In this document: positions 35,206 to 45,226 of the stretch, in pieces
Layout of the letters: the number at the start of each line of letters is the position of its first letter
Numbering within the stretch: the first letter of the stretch is position 1
Origin: an uncultured Lachnospiraceae bacterium
Lineage (GTDB): Bacteria; Bacillota; Clostridia; Lachnospirales; Lachnospiraceae
Reading direction: 5' to 3'
NCBI GenBank assembly: GCA_902786515.1
Contig: CADADA010000003.1
Span: 1 to 64,000 of the forward strand
Length of the DNA: 64,000 nt
Program-made: the position numbers and the translations under genes
The notes under the pieces: generated by a model
What the model was told of the DNA's origin: nothing
The model's input: only the letters and a program-made list of their open reading frames with translations
Database searches by the model: none

Positions 35206-35347
35206 TGATAATGCAAATCCATTTTATATAGTTTTTTCCTTTGGAGTTGTGGTGTTCGACAGGTCTGGAAACAGACTTGTTGAATGTCCGACGGAAGATG
35301 AAGCGATGGAATGGATAAATGAATGGAGGTCAGGCAATGAAGTATGA
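35195..35347 (+). CDS. 50-aa hypothetical protein
   Basis: Starts at the ATG at 35195 (MSADDNANPFYIVFSFGVVV), overlapping the previous gene by 11 bp; a longer frame from 35141 lies within that gene. Beta-rich, acidic C-terminus. It overlaps the downstream HTH gene by 11 bp as well, so the three are translated together. The function is unknown. Confidence 0.6.
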   Translation: MSADDNANPFYIVFSFGVVVFDRSGNRLVECPTEDEAMEWINEWRSGNEV

Positions 35348-35669
35348 TGGATATGAAATAGGACCACATATAAGACAATTAAGAAAAAATAAGAAGATGA
35401 CAGTAGCTGAACTTAGTGACAAAACTGGATTAAGTAATTCAAGTATTAATCAAATTGAACAGGGTGGAAGAAACCTGAGCATTAATAGTTTATACTTGCT
35501 TATGGCAGCATTTCAGTGTGATGCAAATACAATACTTAATATAGAAGAAAAGGGTTTACCATGTGAGAATTCCATTGATAAGAAAATCGAGGAATTACCG
35601 GGAGTTCAGGCAACTTATTTGAAAAAATCTTTTATTTTTATGATAGAACAGGCAAAGCAGGCAGTGTAG
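35337..35669 (+). CDS. Xre-family HTH regulator
   Basis: A 110-aa protein starting at the ATG at 35337, with a GGAGG site. The HTH runs about 8-60: IRQLRKNKKMTVAELSDKTG and SSINQIEQGGRNLS. The C-terminal tail is helical. It is probably the regulator of the integration module. Confidence 0.85.
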   Translation: MKYDGYEIGPHIRQLRKNKKMTVAELSDKTGLSNSSINQIEQGGRNLSINSLYLLMAAFQCDANTILNIEEKGLPCENSIDKKIEELPGVQATYLKKSFIFMIEQAKQAV

Positions 35670-35681
35670 GAGAGGATAGAG

Positions 35682-36071
35682 ATGAGTAAAAAGAAAAGAA
35701 GAGAGCCGAAGATTGAATGTATTGCATACATATCTGTTGAAGGTGACTTAAATAAGATTGACAGACTTGAAGCAAAGCAGGAGAGATATATCAGAGAATA
35801 TGCCAATGCACATAACATTGATATAGTAGGTGTCGAATACAGACATGGATTTGGACAGATGGATGTTAATAGACAGATAAATGAAATTGCTGGTCTTATA
35901 CGAGCAAAAAGAGTTCAGGGAATTATCATTTCAAACATTAATAAAATTATCCCAGGAGATAATCTTGTTGATGCATATGCAAAAGTTGGTATTATCAAGG
36001 CTGCAGGAGGAACATTCATTTCCGTAGAAAATGGAAATTTAGATTTAGGAATCAGTATAGAAGGTGAATAG
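35682..36071 (+). CDS. Degenerate resolvase N-terminal-domain protein
   Basis: A 129-aa protein with a GAGAGGA site. It aligns with the resolvase/invertase N-terminal fold: CIAYISVEGD, YIREYANAHNIDIVGVEYRHGFGQ, DVNRQINEIAGLIRAKRVQGIIISNINKI. The catalytic Ser of the YxRVS motif is replaced (YISVE) and the downstream Arg of the LsRlgR motif is lost. It is a probable regulator rather than a recombinase. It is the second such protein in this run. Confidence 0.7.
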   Translation: MSKKKRREPKIECIAYISVEGDLNKIDRLEAKQERYIREYANAHNIDIVGVEYRHGFGQMDVNRQINEIAGLIRAKRVQGIIISNINKIIPGDNLVDAYAKVGIIKAAGGTFISVENGNLDLGISIEGE

Positions 36072-36074
36072 TTT

Positions 36075-36494
36075 ATGGCAAATAAAAAAGAGTATAAAAC
36101 ATATAAAAGAGGACAAATACTTTATGTCGATTTGGGGCATAAGCCGGAAGGAGTACAGGGTGGATTGAGGCCATGTGTTGTCGTGAGTAATGATGCAAGT
36201 AATCATAAATATGCACCACAGATAACAGTGTGTGCATTGACTACAAAGTTAAAGAACAATCCGGTGCATGTTATTGTTAAGCCTGATGATATTAAAGGAT
36301 ACTCATTATTAAAGGAATCTGATTTTTTACCGGAAGACATTACTACGGTATCTAAGAATAAAGTATGTGCAACAATGGGTTACATTCCTAGAAATGCTGA
36401 GATAATGAATCAGATAAACTATGTGCTTGCTAAGCAATTAGGTTTGTTAAGTGTTGTTGGTACAAAAGTTAAGGAGGAAAATGATGGCAGATGA
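36075..36494 (+). CDS. MazF/PemK-like endoribonuclease
   Basis: A 139-aa protein. Motifs: GQILYVDLG, VQGGLRPCVVVSND (the RP..VVSN loop), ITVCALTTK and EDITTVSKNKV, all typical of MazF/PemK toxins that cut mRNA at short sites. It starts 3 bp after the resolvase-like gene. No MazE-like antitoxin is obvious; the degenerate resolvase-like protein just upstream may be the partner, which is speculative. It overlaps the excisionase-like gene. Confidence 0.85.
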   Translation: MANKKEYKTYKRGQILYVDLGHKPEGVQGGLRPCVVVSNDASNHKYAPQITVCALTTKLKNNPVHVIVKPDDIKGYSLLKESDFLPEDITTVSKNKVCATMGYIPRNAEIMNQINYVLAKQLGLLSVVGTKVKEENDGR

Positions 36495-36666
36495 AAAAAT
36501 ATTATTAAATGTAGAAGAGACGGCTGCTTACCTTGGAATTGGTAAGACAAAATGCAGAGAATTTTTAAGAGAGCATGAACATGACTTTGTTATCCGTATT
36601 GGAAATAGGATATATGCAAATAAAAACCTGCTGGAGCAGTGGGTTGATAAACAATCAAAGCAATAA
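36484..36666 (+). CDS. Excisionase-like HTH protein
   Basis: A 60-aa protein starting at the ATG at 36484, after AAGGAGGA. It is a MerR-like/HTH_17 winged helix: NVEETAAYLGIGKTKCREFLREH followed by a short wing and ANKNLLEQW. It directly precedes the integrase, the usual place for Xis, so it probably bends DNA and sets the excision direction. Confidence 0.8.
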   Translation: MADEKILLNVEETAAYLGIGKTKCREFLREHEHDFVIRIGNRIYANKNLLEQWVDKQSKQ

Positions 36667-36691
36667 GAAAAAAATAAAAAAAGTTTGAAAA

Positions 36692-36726
36692 GAACACTTG
36701 TTCGATAAAGCGAAGTTTGCTATAAT
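36692..36726 (+). promoter_or_regulatory. SOS box over the integrase promoter
   Basis: GAAC-ACTT-GTTC at 36692-36703 is a perfect Firmicutes LexA (DinR) box, GAAC-N4-GTTC. It overlaps the -35 (TTGTTC, 36698-36703). A 17-bp spacer leads to TATAAT (36721-36726). A second inverted copy of the flank, GTGTTCTTTT, is at 36752-36761. Confidence 0.8.
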
Positions 36727-36782
36727 AAGGGTAACAAGTAAATATCGACTCGTGTTCTTTTGATTTTATAGAGGTGAAAACA

Positions 36783-38000
36783 ATGGGTAGAAAGAAAAAG
36801 TTGCCGCCTAATATAAGGCAAAAGAGTAATGGTTCATACGAAGCGAGAAAGAGAATTAATGGAGTTGAAATTAATCTCTGTAATAATGATTTGGATGAGC
36901 TAATCAAAGAATTCGAGTTGGCGAAGAAGAAACTAGGCTATTCCGATGAGAATGTAAAATCAAATCAGAATGGATATATGTCATTGAATGAGTGGTTTGA
37001 GAAGTGGTTTACTACATACCGTGTTCCTTATATTAAGGATACAAGTGTAGCACCAATGAAGAACCGATATTACAGGACCTTTGGACAGAAGCTTGGTCAG
37101 ATGTCAATTAACAGCATAACAAATTATGATATTCAGAATGCTATAGCTGAAATGAAAAAGGAGGGAAAGGTTAATTCAGCTACAAAAGAAGCCTTTGCAA
37201 GAGTAAGGGATTGTCTTGAAAGTGCTAAGAATAATAAGATGATAGATACAAATCCTTGTTTTGATATTATTGTTCCATGGGAACGTAAAAAACCAAACAG
37301 GAGATTCCTGACAGTAGAAGAGCAGAATAATTTTCTTGAAACTGCAAAATTCGATAGGGAATTCTATTATCCAATGTTTATGATTATGTTTCAGACAGGG
37401 TTAAGAATAGGAGAAGTTGGTGGTCTAAAATGGTCAGATGTAGATTTTATCAATAAAAAGATTTATGTCAGAAGAAGTTTAAGCTGTCATTACCTTAATG
37501 GTGTAAAGACAATGAAGTTATCATCGACCAAAACGATTAACTCTGTGAGAGAAATACCATTCTTAGGAAATGTTGAAGAAATGTTTAATAGACAAAAGGC
37601 AGCACAGGACAAACTTAGAGCTAATCTTGGTTCCAGGTATAGGAGTGAATATGATGATATGACGAATCTTGTATTTACTACTAGCATGGGAAGTCCAATG
37701 ACCAGATACACAGCTGAGAAAGAAATTAATAAGGTTGTAAAGGCTTACAACGAAATGGAAAATTTTAATGCAGTTAAGGAGAATAGGGTTCCTAAGTTAA
37801 TGGAGCATGTTCATCCTCATGCGATTAGGAGGACTTTTTGTACTCGCTGCTTTGAATCAAATATGAATCCTAAAGTGGTTCAGAAGTTGATGGGGCATGC
37901 TACTTATTCCACCACTATTGATATATATACTGATGTTATGAAGGATAAAATGGATGAAGAAGTATTAAAATTTGATATTGGTTTTGAAGACGAAGAATAG
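36783..38000 (+). CDS. Tyrosine recombinase integrase
   Basis: A 405-aa protein starting at the ATG at 36783 (GAGG upstream); the GTG at 36774 is less likely. It has an N-terminal Arm-binding domain (about 1-60), a SAM-like core-binding domain (about 65-170) and a catalytic domain with the catalytic residues Arg (TGLRIGE), HPHAIRR, GHATY and the nucleophile Tyr in IDIYTDV. It is full length, resembles ICE integrases of the Tn916 type, and appears intact. It ends next to backbone genes, so the right attachment site should lie within 38001-38290. Expression is probably SOS-inducible. Confidence 0.9.
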   Translation: MGRKKKLPPNIRQKSNGSYEARKRINGVEINLCNNDLDELIKEFELAKKKLGYSDENVKSNQNGYMSLNEWFEKWFTTYRVPYIKDTSVAPMKNRYYRTFGQKLGQMSINSITNYDIQNAIAEMKKEGKVNSATKEAFARVRDCLESAKNNKMIDTNPCFDIIVPWERKKPNRRFLTVEEQNNFLETAKFDREFYYPMFMIMFQTGLRIGEVGGLKWSDVDFINKKIYVRRSLSCHYLNGVKTMKLSSTKTINSVREIPFLGNVEEMFNRQKAAQDKLRANLGSRYRSEYDDMTNLVFTTSMGSPMTRYTAEKEINKVVKAYNEMENFNAVKENRVPKLMEHVHPHAIRRTFCTRCFESNMNPKVVQKLMGHATYSTTIDIYTDVMKDKMDEEVLKFDIGFEDEE

Positions 38001-38311
38001 ACGAGCGAATTATTTTAGGTATAAATTACCGTAGCTTATCATATAAAAGCAAAATCTGCCGTTCCCAACGCGTAAAATCGAGAAAAAAGTTGGGAAAGAA
38101 AAAAACAAAATAAAACTGTTTTTTCCCAAATTGAAACGCAGAGTTATCGAGGACGAAGGCTGGGAACCCGCATAAATAAAGGGATTCTGGGTGAGAAGTT
38201 GCAAAACAGATGCAGTAATAAGGCTTTTTAGCCGGTGATTAACATAAACCCTTTGAATGACGGAAACTTCTGTTGTTTGAAGGGTTTTACTGTTTATGAA
38301 GGAGACGAAAT
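38001..38311. other. Gap likely to hold the right attachment site
   Basis: No gene is seen. The sequence 38060-38170 is rich in AAAAAAG and TTCCCAA/TTGGGA motifs and has a higher GC content than the integrase. I could not define the core repeat, because the left end is outside the window. Confidence 0.35.
38246..38287 (+). terminator. Hairpin between integrase and backbone
   Basis: AAACCCTT (38246-38253) pairs with AAGGGTTT (38280-38287), then T-A rich sequence. It marks the end of the element or its neighbour. Confidence 0.5.
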
Positions 38312-40132
38312 TTGAAAAAGGAAATAAGAAAACAAAAGAGAAGAATATATATTTCTTCGTTATTCATAACAGCTGGTATGACCCAGATATTATGGATGTT
38401 TAATAATTTTTTCATATCATTTTTGTGGGGATTATCAAGTTTGATATATGCTGCAATATTGTTTGGAATCACTTATATTCCGTTAAGAAAGTATCGGCTG
38501 TCTTTAACAGAAATGTCAGAGCAGACATATGATGGTGACGAGCGCTCATTTATCAGGAAAATGGCTGACAGATATACGAAAAGACGCTTGAATGGAATAG
38601 CAATACTATTTTGTGTTACATTTGTATTTATATTTTCGGAATTGAGTTTTTTTATATTTGGTAACTCTAAGTTTTCGGAATTTATTGAGAATTTCTATAA
38701 AAATATAATAGTCATTGAGATACCGGTGTATTTGTGTATAAAAAACAGAATGTGTTTCATACTGTTTCAAAGCATTAGCGGGCATCCGGATAAAAAAGAT
38801 TATAAAAAGCATATAATAGGGATAACAGCCTTTTCGACAGCTTTCTGGATGTGTGTTACAGCAGTCACATTCATTTTTAGGGATACATTTGAATATCCTG
38901 GAAACAATTTCCTTATGGCTGCTATTTTGTTTATGCTGCTCATATTTACATACAATCTTACTCTGAGAAAAAAGATTACCGATGTAAATATAGTTGTTAA
39001 TAAACCAAGAATTGCTGTTTTTACTTCTGTCATATTAGTGGTTGCAGCGTTTTCTGCAATGCAGAGGGAAACATGGTACACACAGTCATATATCAATTCA
39101 GTTCCTGTGGTTGAACATAATGAACATAAGATTGAATATGATGAAGAGTCGGGAGTTTATACCATTACTTCATCCACGGATGATTTTAAAATACTTCATC
39201 TGACGGATATTCATATCGGAGGGAGCCTTTATTCATACAGGAAGGATTTGAAGGCTTTAAAAGCCTGCTATGCGGAAATTGAATATACACATCCTGATTT
39301 TGTAATAGTCACCGGAGATTTAAGTTTTCCGTTAGGAATAATGTCTTTATCGTTTAATAATACGGCACCGGTAGGGCAGTTTGCAGCATTTATGCGAAAT
39401 GTGGATATTCCATGGGCATTTACATATGGAAACCATGACACGGAAAGCCTTGCATCAGCAGGAAAAAAAGAATTGAATGAAATATATAAGGAATTGTCAT
39501 ATAAGACATCGGGGAAACTGCTGTATCCGTATGTACAGCCTGATATCACCGGAAGAAATAATCAGTTAATTGAACTAAAAAACTCAGATGGAACTTTGAA
39601 TACAGGATTATTTTTAATTGATTCAAATGCTTATACGGGAGAAGGAATTAATGTATATGACTACATTCATGATGATCAGGTAGAGTAGTATGCAGATGAA
39701 GTAAAGAGATTACAAAATGAAAAAGGGGAAAATGTTAATTCTATGGTCTTTTTCCATATTCCGCTTCAGCAGTATAGAACGGCATATGAGCTTTATGAGC
39801 AGGGAAGCGATGAGGTAAAATACTATTTTGGAGAGAATGGTGAAAAGATGATTAATAAGGTATGTTGTTCAGATTACCCAAGCAGTCTGTTTGACAAGAT
39901 GCTTGAATTGAAAAGCACCACCGGAACATTTTGCGGACACGACCATTACAACAACATGTCACTCGAGTATCAGGGAATCAGGCTTACATATGGAATGAGC
40001 ATTGATTATCTGGCAATGCCGGGTATAGAAAAAGATAAAAAACAGCGTGGGGCAGAATTGATTACAATACATTCCGACGGGTCATGGGATTTAGAACAGA
40101 TTCCGCTTACGTCCATAATGGAAGATGAGTAA
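38312..40132 (+). pseudogene. Membrane-anchored calcineurin-like metallophosphoesterase with an in-frame TAG
   Basis: A TTG start after AAGGAGA. Residues 1-270 hold about six transmembrane helices. From about 285 there is a metallophosphoesterase: LHLTDIHIGG, VTGDLS, FTYGNHDTE. The reading frame stops at TAG (39686-39688) after DDQVE, then continues in the same frame: YADEVKRLQ, FFHIPLQQY and GHDHYNNMS, finishing the catalytic metal ligands at 40132. The TAG would be TGG (Trp) by one base. The truncated protein lacks the C-terminal His ligands, so it is inactive unless the stop is read through or is an error. Confidence 0.85.
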
Positions 40133-40243
40133 GAAAATACTTGTAGAAAAAACCGCGGATAAAGAAGTGAAATTTATGACAAAATTACGTTAAAAACATT
40201 TTATTTTTTAATAAGTATAAATAAAAATGTGATTTGTGTACAA

Positions 40244-40270
40244 AAAAAAGTATATTTAGAATACTTTTTT
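40244..40270 (+). terminator. Terminator after metallophosphoesterase
   Basis: AAAAAAGTAT (40244-40253) and ATACTTTTTT (40261-40270) pair perfectly with a 7-nt loop. Confidence 0.75.
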
Positions 40271-40320
40271 AAAGCAAAATTTAACAAAAATAACATCAAA
40301 ATAGCACTAAAATAATTTGC

Positions 40321-40349
40321 GTGACAAAAAGAAGACTATCCTATATAAT
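40321..40349 (+). promoter_or_regulatory. Promoter of starch-binding protein gene
   Basis: GTGACA (40321-40326), a 17-bp spacer and TATAAT (40344-40349), with the ATG 47 bases downstream of the -10. Confidence 0.65.
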
Positions 40350-40395
40350 AACTCACTGTAAATCAAGCATAATAAGAAAAGGAGACACAAATATT

Positions 40396-41658
40396 ATGAA
40401 ACAATTTGACACAGTGAAAAAGTCATTGGTTACGTTTGCATCTGTCGTAATGATGACTATTGCGATTTTAATTGCACAGGGTAGCAATACAGATGTATAT
40501 GCAGCAGATTCAAAGACTGTGATTTACTATGATAACAGTAACTGGAGCAGTGCAAACATTCATTACAAAGTTGGTAATGGTAAGTGGACCAGCGTACCGG
40601 GAGTGAGAATGTACGAATCTTCAAAAGAAGGATATGGATTCAGGTATACGATAGAGCTTGGTGATTCAGATAATGTAACATTTTGCTTTAACGATGGTAA
40701 TGGCAACTGGGACAGCAGATACGGTGCAAATTACACTGCAGGAGCTGGAACATACGGAGTGAAAAATGGAAACGTAACAAGACTTGCTGATGATATAGAT
40801 ATATATGAATGGTCTTGTACACCATCAAAAGGTTATTACTATATTGGACTTGGTGTAGATAATTTTGATGAAGAATATTCTTATACATACACATTGACAC
40901 AGTTAAGATCAAATAACGGACTTACTCTTTTAGAACCAAGAGTTGTTTCTGTTGAGAAATATGATTCTAATTATTTGCCGTTATCATTTGGACTTTACCG
41001 CTCAGGTGATTTCAAATTAGAATTAACTTTGACTGATAAGTCAGGAAAGACAGCATCTTATACAAAAACATTTACATTAGATCCTTTGGCAATCACAGAG
41101 ATTATACCTGATGTTAATAAAGGAGTAGTAGGACAGGAAGTTGAATTCTATGCTAACTGCGAAAACGTATTTAATTATTATATGCCAATGAGCACATACT
41201 GGACAGTGGAAAAGGATGGAAACATTCTTATATTAAACAAATTTTCAGAATGCTCAAGATACTTTAAGTGGACACCTGATGAAAAGGGAACATATACGAT
41301 TTCAGTATATGCAAAAGATACATCACAAGATGAAGCAGTTTGCAGTACTACATTTGAAGTAAAAGAAACAAAAGATAATATGGTAAAGGTATATTATAAT
41401 AATTCAGCATGGTCTACAGCATATATTCATTATGGAATAGATGGTGTCTGGACACAAAACAATGGTGTTGTGATGAAACCAAGTGACGACCCAAGATACA
41501 CATGGATGTATACGATTAACCTTGGAGAAGCTGAGGGAGCACAGGTTTGCTTCAACAACGGTGCAGGACAGTGGGATAGCAGAAATGCACAGAATTATGC
41601 CGTAACTACAGGAACGTATGCTGTAATTTACGGAAATGTATATCATATAGCAGATTAA
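40396..41658 (+). CDS. Secreted protein with two CBM25-like starch-binding domains
   Basis: A 420-aa protein from the ATG at 40396 (AAGGAGA upstream); an earlier GTG frame adds no domain. The signal peptide (MKQFDTVKKSLVTFASVVMM then ILIAQG, cut near VYA-AD) is clear. Residues about 35-125 and 340-420 are carbohydrate-binding modules with the CBM25/26 pattern (YYDNSNWSSANIHY..GNGKWT, CFNDGNGNWDSR.GANY, G.Y.V..G). The middle part is Ig-like. There is no catalytic domain. It would bind starch or other glucans at the cell surface, a common trait of gut Lachnospiraceae. Confidence 0.85.
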   Translation: MKQFDTVKKSLVTFASVVMMTIAILIAQGSNTDVYAADSKTVIYYDNSNWSSANIHYKVGNGKWTSVPGVRMYESSKEGYGFRYTIELGDSDNVTFCFNDGNGNWDSRYGANYTAGAGTYGVKNGNVTRLADDIDIYEWSCTPSKGYYYIGLGVDNFDEEYSYTYTLTQLRSNNGLTLLEPRVVSVEKYDSNYLPLSFGLYRSGDFKLELTLTDKSGKTASYTKTFTLDPLAITEIIPDVNKGVVGQEVEFYANCENVFNYYMPMSTYWTVEKDGNILILNKFSECSRYFKWTPDEKGTYTISVYAKDTSQDEAVCSTTFEVKETKDNMVKVYYNNSAWSTAYIHYGIDGVWTQNNGVVMKPSDDPRYTWMYTINLGEAEGAQVCFNNGAGQWDSRNAQNYAVTTGTYAVIYGNVYHIAD

Positions 41659-41664
41659 TAGTCT

Positions 41665-41700
41665 AAAAAAGTCATTGCCTTAAACGGTGATGGCTTTTTT
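41665..41700 (+). terminator. Terminator after starch-binding gene
   Basis: AAAAAAGTCATTGCC pairs with GGTGATGGCTTTTTT (G-T wobbles allowed), and the stem ends in a T-run. Confidence 0.75.
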
Positions 41701-41732
41701 TATATATTCATGTAGAAAAACAGCGAATTTTG

Positions 41733-41761
41733 TTGGAAAATGACATATATTATGGTAAAAT
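41733..41761 (+). promoter_or_regulatory. Promoter for GGDEF gene
   Basis: TTGGAA (41733-41738), 17-bp spacer and TAAAAT (41756-41761), 34 bases before the ATG. Confidence 0.55.
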
Positions 41762-41795
41762 ATTGTTGTGAGACACTCGAAGCGGAGGTGGAAAT

Positions 41796-44700
41796 ATGAG
41801 ATTAGAATATAAGGATTATGTTAGGAATGTTGTAAAGTCATATCTTGGAAGGCTGAATAAGAAAGCGATTTTTATCAAACACTATAATACACTTAATATT
41901 ACTTTAGATGAGATGCTGCCGGAAGAAGATAATAATCACTTTTTCCTTTTTCATGAGTTTGAGATCAATTCTATGAAAGAGGCATATGAGCCATTTCTTG
42001 GATGGATTAAGGTGTGTTATGATAAGTTTTATAAAGATATATATTCACCTGAGGAATTTGTTGCTGAGTGTGGAGTATATATTCTTCACAGACAGGTTCT
42101 TTATGATTATATAAAGTATGGAAAATGCAGCAGACATGAGGAAGTATTGATGAGCGAATATTTTTATGAGCAGGAAAAGATGCTTGAATCAATATATGCT
42201 GTTTTTCGTTATGTTGCAAAGAATCATTCCGTTATAATGATTATGTCTAAATTACACATGGTGTCTTATAGTACTCTCCGTATGATTCATTATATTATTG
42301 ACAAAGTAGATGAAATACATTTCATCTTTACATACAATGATATCTTTTTTGTGAGAGATTCGTTGAAAAACAATTGGAACCGGCTTATTGAACGCGGTGA
42401 AAATGAGAATATGATTCTTGAGTGGGGAAAGGTTGAGAATCAGCAGAGTGTTGAGCTGGAAGACAGAGTTATTTTTGATATGTCAAGAATAAAAGAAGTA
42501 ATACTTAAAGCATGGAATATGTATTACACTTTTGCACTTGAAGATGCTGATTATTACCTTGAGATGATATATGACAAGATTAATAAGTCAGACTCTAAAG
42601 TTTCTCCTGAAGACAAGATGGAGATTTATATCGTATATGCGCTTACAAATGTAGGCCTTTCTAATAGCAGCAAGGTATTATTCATCTGCGAAAATATGTG
42701 TTCACTGCTACAGCAGTCGTCTAATCTTTATTACGAATATATGTATAATTACATTTCGGCTATGGGACATTTGCTTTTGATAGACTCAGAACTTTCTGAT
42801 AAGTACTGCAGGCGATGCAGAGAGATTGCGGCTGAGATGGGAGATGAACTCTTAGACTTCAAGATTGATGTTATGAAATGTATGGCTGATTTTGGAAGCT
42901 TTGGTGAGACGTTTAAATGTGACAAGTTCTTTTCAGTTATGCCGGAAATCGTAGAGAAAACAAAAAAATATCATTATGATAATTTCCTTGCATATCTCTA
43001 TGTATATGCTATGAGAATGATAAGGAAAGTATCATCGCTATAGCCAAAGGTCAAAAGGAACCGTATTATTTTAATAAAGGAATAAATCTGGCAAAAGAAA
43101 TGGGGAATAACAACTTGCTTCTTGTTGCCTATATGAAAAATATTATTGTTTATTCATCTTATGGTTTTCATAAATATGTCAGAAAGATGTATGAGAAGAG
43201 AATAGAGGTATCAGACCCGAAAAACCTTTTAAGACGTGCACATATGTATGCGGGTGTAGGATATAACTCTATTGTCATGGAAGAATATGCTGATGCAGAC
43301 AATTATTTTAGAAATGGTCTTGAGCTGTGTGTAAAGTTAGAATCAGCTGATGACATTTCAGAAGTTTTATATAACATGGCGTTAAATTATTTTGTTGCAG
43401 GTATTTATGACAGATGCGTGGAATATATGGAATGCGTCATAAAGATTATGAATGCACTGGAAGTGCAGGAGATACGGGTATGTAATGTTTCAAAACTCTA
43501 CGGTATAGTTGCCATGGCTCATTACAAGTTAAAAGAATATTATAACTGTTACTATTATCTTGATAAAATTGAATTGGTACTAAGCCATATAATTAACGTA
43601 AATGAAAGTGAAAATTACAATCTCTGGGAGGAGGATTTGTACCTCTATCATATGCTGAGAGCAGTAATGTATGCCTATGAAGGAAATTATGAAATCGCAC
43701 AGAAAGAATTTGATAAAGCCTATTACTACATGGATATACAGCCGGGAACCCAGTATTACACATATTCAGAATATGTCATTTCAAGGGCAGAGGTGTACGA
43801 AAACAGCGGAGAATCGGATAAAGCAAAGCGACTCCTTGAGGAAGGAATTCAGTACTGTATAGAAAAGGGCTATTATTACAAACAGGCTCAGTTAGAGGCT
43901 ATGTATCATGACAGCCCGTATAAAGTGAACAGAAGGTATGCAGACATACCGGTAGATTTTTCACATATCATGCGAATAGCCGGGTTTGCCGGTAACGTAG
44001 TAAAATTAAAAAGCAGGGAGAGAGATGTCAATTTTCTTACGATATGTCAGGATGTACTTATTAAGGAGCAGGCAGGAAAAGACAGCGTAGTGGAAAATTG
44101 TATGAACATAATCCAGAATAATTTTAATCTTGAGCAGATGGTTCTGTTAGACAGACAGGGAGAGTGCAGAATTACATATTCTTATATGGATAAGGCATTA
44201 TATTCAGAAGATATAGATGATATATTTGCATTTTTTGACGGATACAAGAGAGAATTTATTGCGAACAGAATTGAAAAAAACTACAAAAAATACATTGACA
44301 TTACAAGTAAATTCGGAACGGACAAGATAGTGACGATAGTTGGAATACCGATTATCAGAAATGATGAGGTGGTAAAAATCTTTCTTGGCGCCACGAACAT
44401 GCACCGTAATTTCACAGGTGACAGGGTGTTCTTAAATGCATCAAATCTACAGATTATGAAAGTAGTAATTGAGCAGCTTGATGAGGCGATTAAGAGGGTT
44501 GACAATGCCTGCATGATTAAGGCGATGAACAGTCAGCTGGAAAAGACCTCTATTACTGATCAGCTTACCGGTATCTACAACCGTATGGGATTTGACAGTA
44601 TTTTGTCTAAACTTGAAGGCAGCAGAGGAATGGCATTTTACATCGACCTTGATAACTTTAAATATTATAATGACAATTTCGGACATGAGGTTGGAGATGT

Positions 44701-45049
44701 GATACTGGTAGAATTTGCCAGACTGCTTACGGATGTAGCAGGAGATAAAGGATATCCTATAAGATATGGAGGAGATGAATTTATCCTGTTTATGCCGGAT
44801 ATAGAAAAAGAGAAAGCTGTGGAGATAGCTAGAGAAATATTGAACAGGATGAGTAATCAGATTCGCCAGTCTGTGCATGATGGTATTACAGGCAATCCGA
44901 TTATAGAAAAAGGAAAAGAGATTACCTGTTCGATTGGTATTTCAAAGTGTGAAAAAGTAACCACGGAGAACATGGAGGAGACTTTGAAGCAGGCTGATAA
45001 AGCGTTGTACCATGTGAAGTCGGATAAAAAAGGAGATTATGCTTTGTGA
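41796..45049 (+). pseudogene. TPR-GGDEF diguanylate cyclase gene, frameshifted
   Basis: Two frames make one protein of about 1,084 aa. The first (41796-43043) encodes a helical, ATPase-like N-terminal part and ends FLAYLYVYAMRMI. One base appears to be missing near 43015: the other frame reads DKESIIAIAKGQKEPYYFNKG from there with no break. The second part has TPR-like helices (about 43100-43900), a GAF-like region, then TDQLTGIYNRMGF and the active-site RYGGDEF. The cyclase site is intact, so a short protein starting at 43100 could still make cyclic di-GMP. The gene is either broken or carries a base-call error. Confidence 0.8.
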
Positions 45050-45074
45050 CCTGATATGGGAAAATAGTAGAATT

Positions 45075-45114
45075 AATGAACCTGCACTGATGTAGCTATT
45101 GGTGCAGGTTCATT
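45075..45114 (+). terminator. Perfect 13-bp hairpin after GGDEF gene
   Basis: AATGAACCTGCAC (45075-45087) and GTGCAGGTTCATT (45102-45114) are exact complements, with a 14-nt loop. The T-run is weak. Confidence 0.65.
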
Positions 45115-45131
45115 AATAATCTAAGAAAATG

Positions 45132-45161
45132 TTGCAAGTAAGAATAGTTTTGTGGTAGAAT
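45132..45161 (+). promoter_or_regulatory. Promoter for deacetylase gene
   Basis: TTGCAA (45132-45137), 18-bp spacer and TAGAAT (45156-45161). Confidence 0.55.
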
Positions 45162-45226
45162 GGTATATGCTGAAATAGAATACTGTGATTTATTTAGAAG
45201 GTTGCTGATTTCAGATGGAGGTAAAG

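Noticed and set aside
36752-36761. Second SOS box in the integrase leader
   Set aside because: GTGTTCTTTT mirrors the flank of the first box but has no matching GAAC half at the required spacing.
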